NCBI GenBank assembly: GCA_028274465.1
Contig: CM051456.1
Coordinates: 51,620,913 to 51,684,912, forward strand
Origin: Plantago ovata
Taxonomy: Eukaryota; Streptophyta; Magnoliopsida; Lamiales; Plantaginaceae
DNA: 64,000 bases
Reading direction: 5' to 3'
In this document: piece after piece, positions 44,642 through 57,762 of the stretch
Position numbering within the stretch: the first letter of the stretch is position 1
How the letters are laid out: each line of letters begins with the position of its first letter
Notes under the pieces: model-generated
The model's database searches: none
Told to the model about the DNA's origin: nothing
Seen by the model: only the letters and a program-made list of their open reading frames with translations
Position numbers and translations under genes: made by a program

Positions 44642-47600
44642 CAGTACCCCAATTAAATATAATTATGTTCGATAGTAATTTTTGGAAAGAAAATTAAACT
44701 TTCGCAGTTGTTGTGCTAAAGTGTTAAGGAAGAACAATTGAGTCCTTAAATTAAATTGTAATATTCCTCTCTCCTCCTTTTCTTCCTCTTTCCCGGATTG
44801 AAGTGTACTCTGCAACGGACGAACTAGAAGTCGCAGATACTCTACCTTGAGCTGAAGCCGGTGAGAAAATTAACTTTCAGAAAATATTACATTGTTCTAT
44901 TAACCTTAACCCCTCTACTTTCATTTCCACACAGTAAAATCTTCTCTGCCATTCGGGATTACGAATTCCTCTCCTACTAGGGTTCATTTGCAGAGCCGTT
45001 GTTGTTCAATTCCAGATTTCTTTCCACACGCCCCAGGGTAATTTCTCTGTAAATCTCTGTAAGTCGACATTGCTAACCTGATTATGTTGTTTCGTTGATC
45101 ATAGTTGAACAATTACAATGAATTTAAGAGCTTTGTATTATGCTCCATTTTTGGAGGTTTTGCAAATTAATTAATGTTTTCTTTTGGTTTTATTAACTTA
45201 GTTGATATGTAGTTTAGAATCATACTCTAGGATATGCATGTTCATAATGTACGTATGATGATTAAGGACTTAAGATCAGGTTAGAGATTATGTGCTTGCA
45301 TTCGATGTGATTGGGATTTTGGGCTTTGGACCAATGAATTAATACAGATTTGTCATTTTAGGTGTGTTTTATACTTTTATTGAGCTTGCCAGTTAGCTTT
45401 CTGAGACAGTTAGTTTAGGAGTTGTGGTTTGGTGATTTAAGAGATATTTAATTGGCGATTTCCGGTATGGATTAAGACTGCTGTATAGCTTTCCGGAACC
45501 TGAAATTGCTTTTGGAGGACTTTGATACGGTATTGCGTTGTGTGTCGGATTCTTTACCAATTTGTGTGCCTCCTTCACTACCTCCATGGACATCTTTGTA
45601 AACTATAAACTATGATTTATTGTGCTCAATCCAAAAGATTTGGCTAATCTAGAATAATAAGGCCATATATTTATCAATAGTTGCTTTTATCTTGTTTTGT
45701 TCACGTTAAGGCTTTTACTGCATTCCTGAGGTTCTCCTTTATGCATATTAGTCTAGTAGAAAATCTAGGGATCTAGGCGTATCAGCAACTGCCACCCCAA
45801 GCGTGTTGCTTTCTTTCTTCACCTGATTGGACAAGTTTTACATTAAGATATGAGATGTAGTCAGCTGCATAGGAAGACAGTTGTCTTGTTGTCTTTCTCT
45901 ACAAGCTGCACTATAGACTTGCTAGATTTTCCTTCTAGTTTATTACTAGTGTATATTGGATGTAGCACCATGAACTGTGGTACATGATCTATGTCTATTC
46001 CACCTTTTGGGTTTAATTTTTCTAAATGATCCTTTTGTGGAACTTATGGTTATATGAAGAAATGCATGCCTGAATTCATTTAAATGCTCACTTTGTCAAA
46101 GTTGGCAGTGGAATCAGCTCTTATATTCATTCCACTTAAAATCTGTAGTTTTGTTCTGATTCCTTGAAGTTTACACATATTTTCTTTCTAGCTGTCTTGT
46201 AACATGTATAGTTTGCTTCTCATCTGAAGGCACAACTGTGTATGCATACCATACTTCACTTTACTATACTGTACATTGATTACACTAACTAAATCATTTT
46301 ATACGATTTTTTATAATCATTTTGTGTTCTTTCACAATCTGTTCAACCAACTCTTAATCTGGGCGACAATTCATTAAAATTGCGGAGGGGGGAAAATACT
46401 TGTGTTACCCCCCTTCCCCCGCCCCCAAGATACAATACATATACTTTGGTGATTTGTGGAAAAGGGGCAAACACGAGTATGGTTGCTAATTCACTCACCT
46501 ATTAAAACTGCAGCCATATAAAATCCTAAAACTTTCAAACTTCAAAGATACCAGTGGAGAGAGCACTAGAACTGAATATCTGCTCATTCTTTGGTATAGT
46601 ACACCACCGAGGAGAAACTTCCAGTCTACTTGAAAAAACTTGGAGTAGTAGTGAGATTATAAGTAATGATTGTGGTGATGCTTGTTTATTTGTATATTAT
46701 TGCCGTGAACGCTGTTTCCTTTAACCTGTCTTTGTTCTGTGTGCATTTGGGGTCCTGTGTCATTCGCTGGTGCTGTTCCTTATGTCTGAAACGTTTCTGT
46801 GATTTTGTTGTTCTCTAACAGGCACTCAGTCCAACACCTTCTATTCTAAGTTTACAACTTGGATGGTATGTTGTGAAAGCTCAAAACTTCTTTTCAAATC
46901 TTTTAAATCGAGAGAATATCTATTAAGTAATATTCCTCCATTTCCCTTTTGTCAAATTAGTTGATTCAAAGCCTGGCATGGAGGAAACTATATTGGTGGT
47001 TGATGACCTGATGATAGGGCCACCTTCACCGCTGATCCCACCTGAGATAACTTCTCATGTGCTCGAAGGGGTTGATTTGTGCGATGGGATTTTGCGCAAT
47101 CTGTTCCTATGTAAGAGTCTCTGCGCATAAATTTTTGGGAGGTAGATGATAAGTTGCAGGAAAATGGATCAATTCTTCATCGGTTTTTGTCTCATAGGTC
47201 TGCAAATCAATGATATTGAGCCGTTTTGCCAGGATGAGATTGCATTATATAAGCAATGTGCTGAGAGGAGGGTGAGTACTGATCATATGTTGGTCACATG
47301 ATTGTTCTAATCCCTTCATAGATTCCTGCCTGAACTTGATGTAATCAGATCTTCATATGTAGGATAAGGAACTAAGGGAGCGGCTTCAGGATAGTGAGCG
47401 TAAATTAGGGATGTCCATGCCTTTAGAACTAGCAAAGGAAAGATCAAGTCAATTGGAATCGGAGGCCACATCTTTGGAGAGGTATGGTTAATTGACTTTG
47501 AAAAATATGGTAGCGGTGAATTTTTATGTTCTTCACGTATCAGTCTCTGTATTCTGAAAGATTTGCATGATATTCTTCAAGGAATATGCAATATTCTAGT

Positions 47601-48593
47601 GTTATCATATTATTTCTTTAGCTTGAGGTCGATTAACCGCTATTTGTTTTCCTTATCCTGTTCATGAAGAGTTGTCATTTGGTAATTCACATTTTCTATT
47701 CTGCATAGGCGCTTGATTTTGGCAAGTGGGGTTGAAGGCATGGATGGATTTCGACAGAGATGGAGTCTACATGGTCGTCTTACTGATACAAAGTAGTGCC
47801 TGTAAATTGTGATCCTTATTTTTTACATTTGTCAGTTTCTGTCTTATCCTAATGGACATTATGTTGTAGGAAACGACTGGAAGCCTTGAAGCAAGGGATG
47901 GAGAATAGAAAGAGAGACGAATTAGTTGTGATGGAGAATAGATAGAAAGACGAACCAGTCCTAGGATCAACCAACACCAAGAAGAAATGGTTCTTTTGGT
48001 GAACATGGAATTGTTGGTTTTCAACAAATATTGGTCTACCTGACCTTCTTGACCCCTCCTATATTTATTTGGTATTATTCTGACGAAAAATCCCTTCCAA
48101 TGGAAAATCGAGTATTGCACTTATGCTTTAGAATCATGTCTAGCAGACTAGCAGCGTGTCACAGGATAAACCTATCGCGATGTTCCAACAGCGTGTTTCC
48201 ACCCACTTTCTGGGTTGAGATGCATCTCTCTTCTCAGTCGTGAACTGGACTCTATTTTTCCAATTTATCAGTTAATATGATGTAGGATCAATAATTGCTA
48301 ATGGAGTATGCGTTTAGGATGCAGTATGTAGGATCATAATTACCAGTGGTTGATGAAGTTGATATTGAATAGGATTGTACCTATGCTTCCGAATTATGTT
48401 GAAAGGAAAGGAACATTACATGTGCTCAGTGCTCAAGTATTTTACATGCCACTTCCATGCAATTATAGATATCTAAATGATGTGAACGAAGTTCGTCTGT
48501 GCTTTGCGGAGAGGTTTTTAGTGTTTACCCGTTGGTTTGAGAAACATCAGTGTAAATAATTAAGAGGATAAGGCCCTTGGTCTTTTCATGTCA
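44642..48593 (+). repeat. Gene segment copy 4
   Basis: Full-length segment (3952 bp) with the usual two junctions. The 3' end reads CATGTCA where other copies read CATGTGA. Confidence 0.9.
46859..48002 (+). pseudogene. Twin CX9C gene copy 4, start loss and nonsense
   Basis: The start codon present in all other copies reads TTG (46859-46861). In the last exon AAG becomes TAG (47943-47945, codon 170), removing the 'KKKWFFW' end. Two residue changes also occur in exon 2 (Val for Gly in 'LVGDD', Thr for Ala in 'EIASH'). The four cysteine codons are intact. Confidence 0.87.
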
Positions 48594-50385
48594 AAAATAC
48601 AGGATCATAATATTCACCACCTCTATCTGTGCGTAAGGTCTTAATCAAGCCATTTTGTTGCAATTCAACCTCAGTTTTATAAATTTTGAATTTATCTAAG
48701 GCTTCATCCTTTGAATGCAACATATAAACATAACAGAATCTAGAGGCATCATCTATGAAAGTAACAACATACTTCTTGTTTCCTAATGATGGAGTAGCAT
48801 GCAAATCACAAAGATCACTATGAATTAATTCAAGTATGACAGATTTTCTCATTATACTCTTAAAAGGTTTTCTAATGATCTTAGTTAACATGCAAGTATT
48901 ACATTTGCCTACATTTCCATCAATCTTAGGAATCAAGTCATCTTTAGACATTTCAAGCATTCTTTTATAATGTACATGTCCTAGACGAGCATGCCATAAA
49001 GATGAATCAATCAAATTCGAAGAAGACATAAATACAGAACTAGAATCATGCGAAATACCATTAAGATTAAACATAAACATTCCATTATTATAATAACCGG
49101 ATCCAATGTACAAACCACACTTCGATAAGGTAAACTTATTAGATTCTAACACTTGCTTGTAACCAATCTTATTTAATACAGGGCCTGAAATCAGGTTCTT
49201 TCTTACCTTAGGAACATAAAGAACATTATACAAAGTAATTGTCTTTCCAGAACTAAATTCTAACTCCACGTCTCCTTTGCCTTCCACGGGGGCGAAGTGA
49301 TCATCTCCCATATAGAGGACAGAACCGTCATCCACTGGTACAAGTCTCTTGAACCAGACACGATCCTTGCAAACGTGAGTTGTGGCGCCAGAATCAATCC
49401 ACCACGCGATAGCACCATCCTGCACATAGTATGCTTCAGAAATAAGCGAAACTGAATATTCAATCAAACTATTCATATCACTATTTAAATTCTGACCTTG
49501 GTTATGGGATTGGTCCGTTGGACCCTTTCCCGAACCACTTGCGTTCGCGTTGTTGTCTTGCTTCTTGCCAGATCGACAATCCTTTTTGAAGTGGCCAGGT
49601 TTTCCACATTTCCAACATTCTAGTTTCGGTTTCTTGTTAGAACCGGAACCTTTGTTGTCATTCCTAGCACGCTTCTTCCCTTTGTTGTTCTTTCCTTTGT
49701 TGTTCTTATTACCCTCTTCGATCATATTGACCGAGGGTCCAGCAACTTCCTTTCCTTTGCCCTTTTCTTCCGAAGCCCTCAGAGATTCTTCTATGCGAAG
49801 ATGGCTTCCAAGTTGCACCAGAGATAGTTCCTCTTTTCCATGTTTCAGAGTGTGTTTAAACTCTTTCCACGAAAGAGGCAACTTATCAATGATACTTGAG
49901 ACAGAGATGGATTCATCCATCTTCAGATCATGTTGTGTGAATTGTCCGAGAATCCGGAGGATCTCATTGTACTGCTCCATGACAGACCGCGAATCAACCA
50001 TCTTGTAGTTGTTGAAATCGCTAACCAGAAACTTCCTGCTTGAAGCATCTTCTGCCATGTATTTGGCTTCAAGAGAATCCCATAGTTCTTTCGCAGACTC
50101 AACAGTTTTGTAAATATCAAACAAAGAATCAGACATACCGTTTAGGATGTGTCCTCTGCAGATATAGCCATCGTTCTCCCATTTGGACCTGCGCCTGAGT
50201 TGGTCCAGTGGTCCATCATCTTCCACTTCCGGCATTGGTGTAGACAGAACGTATCCCACCTTCAAAGCCGTAAGCATGAAGTGCATCTTCTTCTGCCAGC
50301 GTCTAAAGTCCACGCCTTGGAACTTCTCCAGTTTCCCGAAGTTGTTCGTCATTTCCCTTACAGAGCTCCCGCTTGCTCCAGCCAT
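48586..50385 (-). CDS. Copia unit 4: intact gag-protease-partial integrase frame
   Basis: The 599-codon open frame from the ATG at 50385 has the same domains as unit 2, with the intact CCHC knuckle, 'DSGATTHVC' protease motif and two integrase Asp. A 9-bp in-frame deletion at about 49020-49030 removes three residues of a Ser/Met-rich loop. The last residues ('DPVFLT') and the stop come from the gene flank. It retains the 'CNTCML' zinc ligand changed in unit 2. Confidence 0.85.
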   Translation of the reverse strand: MAGASGSSVREMTNNFGKLEKFQGVDFRRWQKKMHFMLTALKVGYVLSTPMPEVEDDGPLDQLRRRSKWENDGYICRGHILNGMSDSLFDIYKTVESAKELWDSLEAKYMAEDASSRKFLVSDFNNYKMVDSRSVMEQYNEILRILGQFTQHDLKMDESISVSSIIDKLPLSWKEFKHTLKHGKEELSLVQLGSHLRIEESLRASEEKGKGKEVAGPSVNMIEEGNKNNKGKNNKGKKRARNDNKGSGSNKKPKLECWKCGKPGHFKKDCRSGKKQDNNANASGSGKGPTDQSHNQGQNLNSDMNSLIEYSVSLISEAYYVQDGAIAWWIDSGATTHVCKDRVWFKRLVPVDDGSVLYMGDDHFAPVEGKGDVELEFSSGKTITLYNVLYVPKVRKNLISGPVLNKIGYKQVLESNKFTLSKCGLYIGSGYYNNGMFMFNLNGISHDSSSVFMSSSNLIDSSLWHARLGHVHYKRMLEMSKDDLIPKIDGNVGKCNTCMLTKIIRKPFKSIMRKSVILELIHSDLCDLHATPSLGNKKYVVTFIDDASRFCYVYMLHSKDEALDKFKIYKTEVELQQNGLIKTLRTDRGGEYYDPVFLT

Positions 50386-50777
50386 GAATATCGTATATCA
50401 GGAATTATCTTGTTTGTCTGTTGGTAATATATTAGGGTGTGATAATCGTGGAATACTTCTTTGGATCGTGTTGTCACTTTCCAAACAAGATAATTCGACC
50501 CTACAGTTGTTGCTGGGGTTACACGAATTCCTTGTTGGGATAATCCAAGAAGGCAATCTTACTCAGGCAATATAAATTTCGATCTGAAAGTAGAGAGCAT
50601 GTATGAGTTTTCGTTGTTGTTGTTTTGGAGACTGATGACTTCAATAAATAGAAGCGAAAAGGTGTGAACGAAGTGGTGTATCTGTTCAGAACGAAGTGTT
50701 ATGAACGAAAGGCCACGTTAGTTCACGAACAAGCCTGTTTGTTCACGAAGAGTTGCAATGTTCCAAAAAGGACGGGG
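50386..50777 (-). promoter_or_regulatory. Copia leader, unit 4/5 junction (long form)
   Basis: Long form of the leader with the extra 20 bp. It directly precedes gene copy 5 and points away from it. Confidence 0.45.
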
Positions 50778-53700
50778 CAGTACCCCAATTAAATATAATT
50801 ATGTTCGATAGTAATTTTTGGAAAGAAAATTAAATTTTCGCAGTTGTTGTGCTAAAGTGTTAAGGAAGAACAATTGAGTCCTTAAATTAAATTGTAATAT
50901 TCCTCTCTCCTCCTTTTCTTCCTCTTTCCCGGATGGAAGTGTACTCTGCAGCGGACGAACTAGAAGTCGCAGATACTCTACCTTGAGCTGAAGCCGGTGA
51001 GAAAATTAACTTTCAGAAAATATTACATTGTTCTATTAACCTTAACCCCTCTACTTTCATTTGCACACAGTAAAATCTTCTCATCCATTCGGGATTACGA
51101 ATTCCTCTCCTACTAGGGTTCATTTGCAGAGCCGTTGTTGTTCAATTCCAGATTTCTTTCCACACGCCCCAGGGTAATTTCTCTGTAAATCTCTGTAAGT
51201 CAACATTGCTAACCTTATTATGTTGTTTCGTTGATCATAGTTGAACAATTACAATGAATTTAAGAGTTTTGTATTATGCTCCATTTGCGGAGGTTTTGCA
51301 AATTAATTAATGTTTTCTTTTGGTTTTATTAACTTAGTTGATATGTAGTTCAGAATCATACTCTAGGATATGCATGTTCATAATGTATGTATGATGATTA
51401 AGGACTTAAGATCAGGTTAGAGATTATGTGCTTGCATTCGATGTGATTGGGATTTTGGGCTTTGGACCAATGAATTAATACAGATTTGTCATTTTAGGTG
51501 TGTTTTATACTTTTATTGAGCTTGCCGGTTAGCTTTATGAGACAGTTAGTTTAGGAGTTGTGGTTTGGTGATTTAAGAGATATTTAATTGGCGATTTTCG
51601 GTATGGATTAAGACTGCTGTATAGCTTTCCGGAACCTGAAATTGCTTTTGGAGGACTTTGATACGGTATTGCGTTGTGTGTCGGATTCTTTACCAATTTG
51701 TGTGCTTCCTTCACTACCTCCATGGACATCTTTGTAAACTATAAACTATGATTTACTGTGCTCAATCCAAAAGATTTGGCTAATCTAGAATAGTAAGGCC
51801 ATATATTTATCAATAGTTGCTTTAATCTTGTTTTGTTCACGTTAAGGCTTTTACTGCATTCCTGAGGTTCTCCTTTATGCATATTAGTCTAGTAGAAAAT
51901 CTAGGGATCTAGGCGTATCAGCAACTGCCACCCCAAGCGTGTTGATTTCTTTCTTCACCTGATTGGACAAGTTTTACATTAAGATATGAGCTGTAGTCAG
52001 CTGCATAGGAAGACAGTTGTCTTGTTGTCTTTCTCTACAAGCTGCACTATAGACTTGCTAGATTTTCCTTCTAGTTTATTACTACTGTATATTGGATGTA
52101 GCACCATGAACTGTGGTACATGATCTATGTCTATTCCACCTTTTGGGTTTAATTTTTCTAAATGATCCTTTTGTGGAACTTATGGTTATATGAAGAAATG
52201 CATGCCTGAATTCATTTAAATGCTCACTTTGTCAAAGTTGGCAGTGGAATCAGCTCTTATATTCATTCCACTTAAAATCTGTAGTTTTGTTCTGATTCCT
52301 TGAAGTTTACACATATTTTCTTTCTAGCTGTCTTGTAACATGTATAGTTTGCTTCTCATCTGAAGGCACAACTGTGTATGCATACCATACTTCACTTTAC
52401 TATACTGTACATTGATTACACTAACTAAATGATTCTATACGATTTTTTATAATCATTTTGTGTTCTTTCACAATCTATTCAACCAACTCTTAATCTGGGC
52501 GACAATTCATTAAAATTGCGGAGGGGGAAAGTACTTGTGTTACCCCCCTTTCCCCGCCCCCAAGATACAATACATATACTTTGGTGATTTGTGGAAAAGG
52601 GGCAAACACGAGTATGGTTGCTAATTCACTCACCTATTAAAACTGCAGCCATATGAAATCCTAAAACTTTCAAACTTCAAAGATACCAGTGGAGAGAGCA
52701 CTAGAACTGAATATCTGCTCATTCTTTGGTATAGTACACCACCGAGGAGAAACTTCCAGTCTACTTGAAAAAACTTGGAGTAGTAGTGAGATTATAAGTA
52801 ATGATTGTGGTGATGCTTGTTTATTTGTATATTATTGCCGTGAACGCTGTTTCCTTTAACCTGTCTTTGTTCTGTGTGCATTTGGGGTTCTGTGTCATTC
52901 GCTGGTGCTGTTCCTTATGTCTGAAACGTTTCTGTGATTTCGTTGTTCTCTAACAGGCATTAAGTCCAGCACCTTCTATTCTAAGTTTACAACATGGATG
53001 GTATGTTGTGAAAGCTCAAAACTTCTTTTCAAATCTTTTAAATCGAGAGAATATCTATTAAGTAATATTCCTCCATTTCCCTTTTGTCAAATTAGTTGAT
53101 TCAAAGCCTGGCATGGAGGAAACTATATTGGTGGGTGATGACCTGATGATAGGGCCACCTTCACCGCTGATCCCACCTGAGATAGCTTCTCATGTGCTCG
53201 AAGGGGTTGATTTGTGCGATGGGATTTTGCGCAATCTGTTCCTATGTAAGAGTCTCTGCGCATAATTTTTGGGAGGTAGATGATAAGTTGCAGGAAAATG
53301 GATCAATTCTTCATCGGTTTTTGTCTCATAGGTCTGCAAATCAATGATATTGAGCCGTTTTGCCAGGATGAGATTGCATTATATAAGCAATGTGCTGAGA
53401 GGAGGGTGAGTACTGATCATATGTTGGTCACATGATTGTTCTAATCCCTTCATAGATTCCTGCCTGAACTTGATGTAATCAGATCTTCATATGTAGGATA
53501 AGGAACTAAGGGAGCGGCTTCAGGATAGTGAGCGTAAATTAGGGATGTCCATGCCTTTAGAACTAGCAAAGGAAAGATCAAGTCAATTGGAATCGGAGGC
53601 CACATCTTTGGAGAGGTATGGTTAATTGACTTTGAAAAATATTGTAGCGGTGCATTTTTATGTTCTTCACGTATCAGTCTCTGTATTCTGAAAGATTTGC

Positions 53701-54727
53701 ATGATATTCTTCAAGGAATATGCAATATTCTAGTGTTATCAAATTATTTCTTTAGCTTGAGGTCGATTAACCGCTATTTGTTTTCCTTATTCTGTTCATG
53801 AAGAGTTGTCATTTGGTTATTCACATTTTCTATTCTGCATAGGCGCTTGATTTTGGCAAGTGGGGTTGAAGGCATGGATGGATTTCGACAGAGATGGAGT
53901 CTACATGGTCGTCTTACTGATACAAAGTAGTGCCTGTAAATTGTGATCCTTATTTTTTACATTTGTCAGTTTCTGTCTTATCCTAATGGACATTATGTTG
54001 TAGGAAACGACTGGAAGCCTTGAAGCAAGGGATGGAGAATAGAAAGAGAGACGAATTAGTTGTGATGGAGAATAGAAAGAAAGACGAACCAGTCCTAGGA
54101 TCTACCAGCACCAAGAAGAAATGGTTCTTTTGGTGAACATGGAATTGTTGGTTTTCAACAAATATTGGTCTACCTGACCTTCTTGACCCCTCCTATATTT
54201 ATTTGGTATTATTCTGACGAAAAATCCCTTCCAATGGAAAATCGAGTATTGCACTTATGCTTTAGAATCATGTCTAGCAGACTAGCAGCGTGTCACAGGA
54301 TAAACCTATCGCGATGTTCCAACAGCGTGTTTCCACCCACTTTCTGGGTTGAGATGCATCTCTCTTCTCAGTCGTGAACTGGACTCTATTTTTCCAATTT
54401 ATCAGTTAATATGATGTAGGATCAATAATTGCTAATGGAGTATGCGTTTAGGATGCAGTATGTAGGATCATAATTTCCAGTGGTTGATGAAGTTGATATT
54501 GAATAGGATTGTGCCTATGCTTCCGAATTATGTTGAAAGGAAAGGAACATTACATGTGCTCAGTGCTCAAGTATTTTACATGCCACTTCCATGCAATTAT
54601 AGATATCTAAATGATGTGAAAGAAGTTCGTCTGTGCTTTGCGGAGAGGTTTTTAGTGTTTACCCGTTGGTTTGAGAAACATCAGTGTAAATAATTAAGAG
54701 GATAAGGCCCTTGGTCTTTTCATGTGA
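50778..54727 (+). repeat. Gene segment copy 5
   Basis: Full-length segment (3950 bp), the same length as copy 1, with all introns and both copia junctions. Confidence 0.9.
52994..54136 (+). CDS. Predicted twin CX9C protein, intact copy 5
   Basis: Six exons starting with ATGGATG at 52994 and ending with TGA at 54134-54136 read through without interruption to 188 residues. Cys43, Cys53, Cys63 and Cys73 are present, as is the C-terminal 'KKKWFFW'. The product has the most common residue at each position where the copies differ, so it may best represent the ancestral protein. Introns have normal GT/AG ends. The 5' leader, long intron and promoter-proximal sequence are the same as in copy 1, so it could be expressed unless the array is silenced. 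Confidence 0.8.
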
Positions 54728-56359
54728 AAAATACAGGATCATAATATTCACCACCTCTATCTGTGCGTAAGGTCTTAATCAAGCCATTTTGTTGCAATTC
54801 AACCTCAGTTTTATAAATTTTGAATTTATCTAAGGCTTCATCCTTTGAATGCAACATATAAACATAACAGAATCTAGAGGCATCATCTATGAAAGTAACA
54901 ACATACTTCTTGTTTCCTAATGATGGAGTAGCATGCAAATCACAAAGATCACTATGAATTAATTCAAGTATGACAGATTTTCTCATTATACTCTTAAAAG
55001 GTTTTCTAATGATCTTAGTTAACATGCAAGTATTACATTTGCCTACATTTCCATCAATCCTAGGAATCAAGTCATCTTTAGACATTTCAAGCATTCTTTT
55101 ATAATGTACATGTCCTAGACGAGCATGCCATAAAGATGAATCAATCAAATTCGAAAAAGACATAGAAGACATAAATACAGAACTAGAATCATGCGAAATA
55201 CCATTAAGATTCAACATAAACATTCCATTATTATAATAACCGGATCCAATGTACAAACCACACTTCGATAAGGTAAACTTATCAGATTCTAACACTTGCT
55301 TGTAACCAATCTTATTTAATACAGGGCCTGAAATCAGGTTCTTGCTTACCTTAGGAACATAAAGAACATTATACAAAGTAATTGTCTTTCCAGAACTAAA
55401 TTCTAACTCCACGTCTCCTTTGCCTTCCACGGGGGCGAAGTGATCATCTCCCATATAGAGGACAGAACCGTCATCCACTGGTACAAGTCTCTTGAACCAG
55501 ACACGATCCTTGCAAACGTGAGTTGTGGCGCCAGAATCAATCCACCACGCGATAGCATCATCCTGCACATAGTATGCTTCAGAAATAAGCGAAACTGAAT
55601 ATTCAATCAAACTATTCATATCACTATTTAAATTCTGACCTTGGTTATGGGATTGGTCCGTTGGACCCTTTCCCGAACCACTTGCGATCGCGTTGTTGTC
55701 TTGCTTCTTGCCAGATCGACAATCCTTTTTGAAGTGGCCAGGTTTTCCACATTTCCAACATTCTAGTTTCGGTTTCTTGTTAGAACCGGAACCTTTGTTG
55801 TCATTCCTAGCACGCTTCTTCCCTTTGTTGTTCTTTCCTTTGTTGTTCTTATTACCCTCTTCGATCATATTGACCGAGGGTCCAGCAACTTCCTTTCCTT
55901 TGCCCTTTTCTTCCGAAGCCCTCAGAGATTCTTCTATGCGAAGATGGCTTCCAAGTTGCACCAGAGATAGTTCCTCTTTTCCATGTTTCAGAGTGTGTTT
56001 AAACTCTTTCCACGAAGGAGGCAACTTATCAATGATACTTGAGACAGAGATGGATTCATCCATCTTCAGATCATGTTGTGTGAATTGTCCGAGAATCCGG
56101 AGGATCCCATTGTACTGCTCCATGACAGACCGCGAATCAACCATCTTGTAGTTGTTGAAATCGCTAACCAGAAACTTCCTGCTTGAAGCATCTTCTGCCA
56201 TGTATTTGGCTTCAAGAGAATCCCATAGTTCTTTCGCAGACTCAACAGTTTGGTAAATATCAAACAAAGAATCAGACATACCGTTTAGGATGTGTCCTCT
56301 GCAGATATAGTCATCGTTCTCCCATTTGGACCTGCGCCTGAGTTGATCGACTGGTCCAT
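54720..56359 (-). pseudogene. Copia unit 5, 3' portion, split by a gypsy element
   Basis: The minus-strand frame covers gag from 'RRRSKWEND' onward, the zinc knuckle, protease and integrase up to the second Asp, ending at the gene-derived stop. It is open over its whole length. The N-terminal part of gag lies 6.3 kb away at 62657-62830 because the Athila-like element is inserted between codons of gag. Confidence 0.88.
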
Positions 56360-57601
56360 TGATGAATGTGTATTTTACACTTTCATTCGAGTCTTTTTCA
56401 CCTATTTTAGCTATCCTCTATGATAATTTAGCTATATTTTAGTACATTTTATTAGAATAGTGTCACGTTTCCCTTTAGATTTTATTTTACAGGTTTTGGT
56501 TGAAATTCGAGGATTTCTGAGCAATTATATTGAAGTTGACAAGGAATTGGTGTTCCAGAAGCCTATTTGGAGTATCTGAAGGTTTCCGGATAGGATTTGG
56601 AGTCTAGGGGTCGAATCTGGAGGTTAGAAGGCCACTAGAAGTCAGAAACCGAGTCCGAAAAGGTGAAGAAATCCAAAACCGCGTCGAAAAACGCGGAATT
56701 CCGCGAAACAGCCGGGGGCGAACCGCCCCAGAGTTTATTCGGGACCTATATATAGTGCTCAGTTTTCTCTCCGAAAATCATATCTTTCCAAGCCTACTTT
56801 CTCACCTCTCTCTATAGTTTTAGGTAGGAACTTCCCGGGGCCTGTCCTGGGAGTTCCATAGCTTAGGGGATACTTTTTCATAGCAGATTGGAGCGCGTAG
56901 GATCACAATCATCCGGAGATTGACAACCTTCGGTAACTTTGTATCTTACAGTTTTTATCTACTTATTTTATTCTTCTTTCAATATGTTTTCTTCTATGAT
57001 TGCTATTGATTGCATTCCTATTATGAGTAGCTAAATTTATCGTTGGTGGTAGTATGTGAATTCTTAGCGAGGGAAGATAATCATGCTAATGGCTATATCG
57101 CGCATTATACTCCGTGTCATTGCTTTATTTCGTTGATCAGTTGAAATCAAAATTCTCGTATGTTGTATTGATCATTATGCACACTTGGACACTTGTCGAC
57201 CAATCAGACCAATTATCTTCGTAGTGTTGAATAATTACGGAACACAATAGGACGTTAGTTGTTGACAAGTCAGACCCTTTTTATCTTCGTAGTGCTTAAT
57301 ACTTGCAACAGGACACAAGATTGATTCAAAGATCTCTATGCAAGACCGAGGAATTTATGCATGATTATCGACCCATTATGTTAAGAAGGACCATACTATC
57401 ACCAATCTCCATTATCTGCTTAAAAACCCCTATTGCTTTCTATCTGCTGTTTTATATTCTTTATTAGATTTGATAAAGCTAGTATAGTCCTGAAAGAACG
57501 ACACTCGAGTCATTCTACTACTACACTACGGTTTTCGTTGTAGTTGTGGATTGCCTTTGGCTAATTACAAATTTATTTGACTTAATCTGACACGTTCATC
57601 A
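56360..57601 (+). repeat. 5' LTR of the Athila-like element
   Basis: The 1242-bp LTR with TG/CA ends contains a 'cctatatatag' TATA-like sequence near 56744 followed by 'ttttctctccg'. This is a likely U3/R boundary. It matches the 3' LTR except for scattered substitutions and one indel of about 9 bp near 57200. Confidence 0.92.
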
Positions 57602-57604
57602 AAT

Positions 57605-57622
57605 TGGCGCCGTTGCCGGGGA
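57605..57622 (+). promoter_or_regulatory. Primer-binding site for tRNA-Asp
   Basis: TGGCGCCGTTGCCGGGGA starts three bases after the LTR and is complementary to the 3' end of plant tRNA-Asp(GUC), including CCA. Athila-type elements commonly use this primer. Confidence 0.88.
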
Positions 57623-57762
57623 CTATACTCCTTTTTCTGTTTGATTTATTTATATTTACAGCTTTAGATTCCTAATTCTATTAGTTTTAGTTTTCCTTTT
57701 TAATCTCTATCTGCTTTCCTATTTGTTTCTAATCACTTTTCCTAGTCTGTCACAGATAGTGT

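Noticed and set aside
25183-54693. Repeated plus-strand frames of 69-85 codons after each gene copy
   Set aside because: They lie in the 3' flank behind the gene's stop codon, begin at different places among copies and show no family resemblance.
31377-56151. Repeated plus-strand frames of about 130-152 codons opposite the copia gag (five copies)
   Set aside because: They are antisense shadows of the gag/zinc-knuckle frame and carry no domain of their own.
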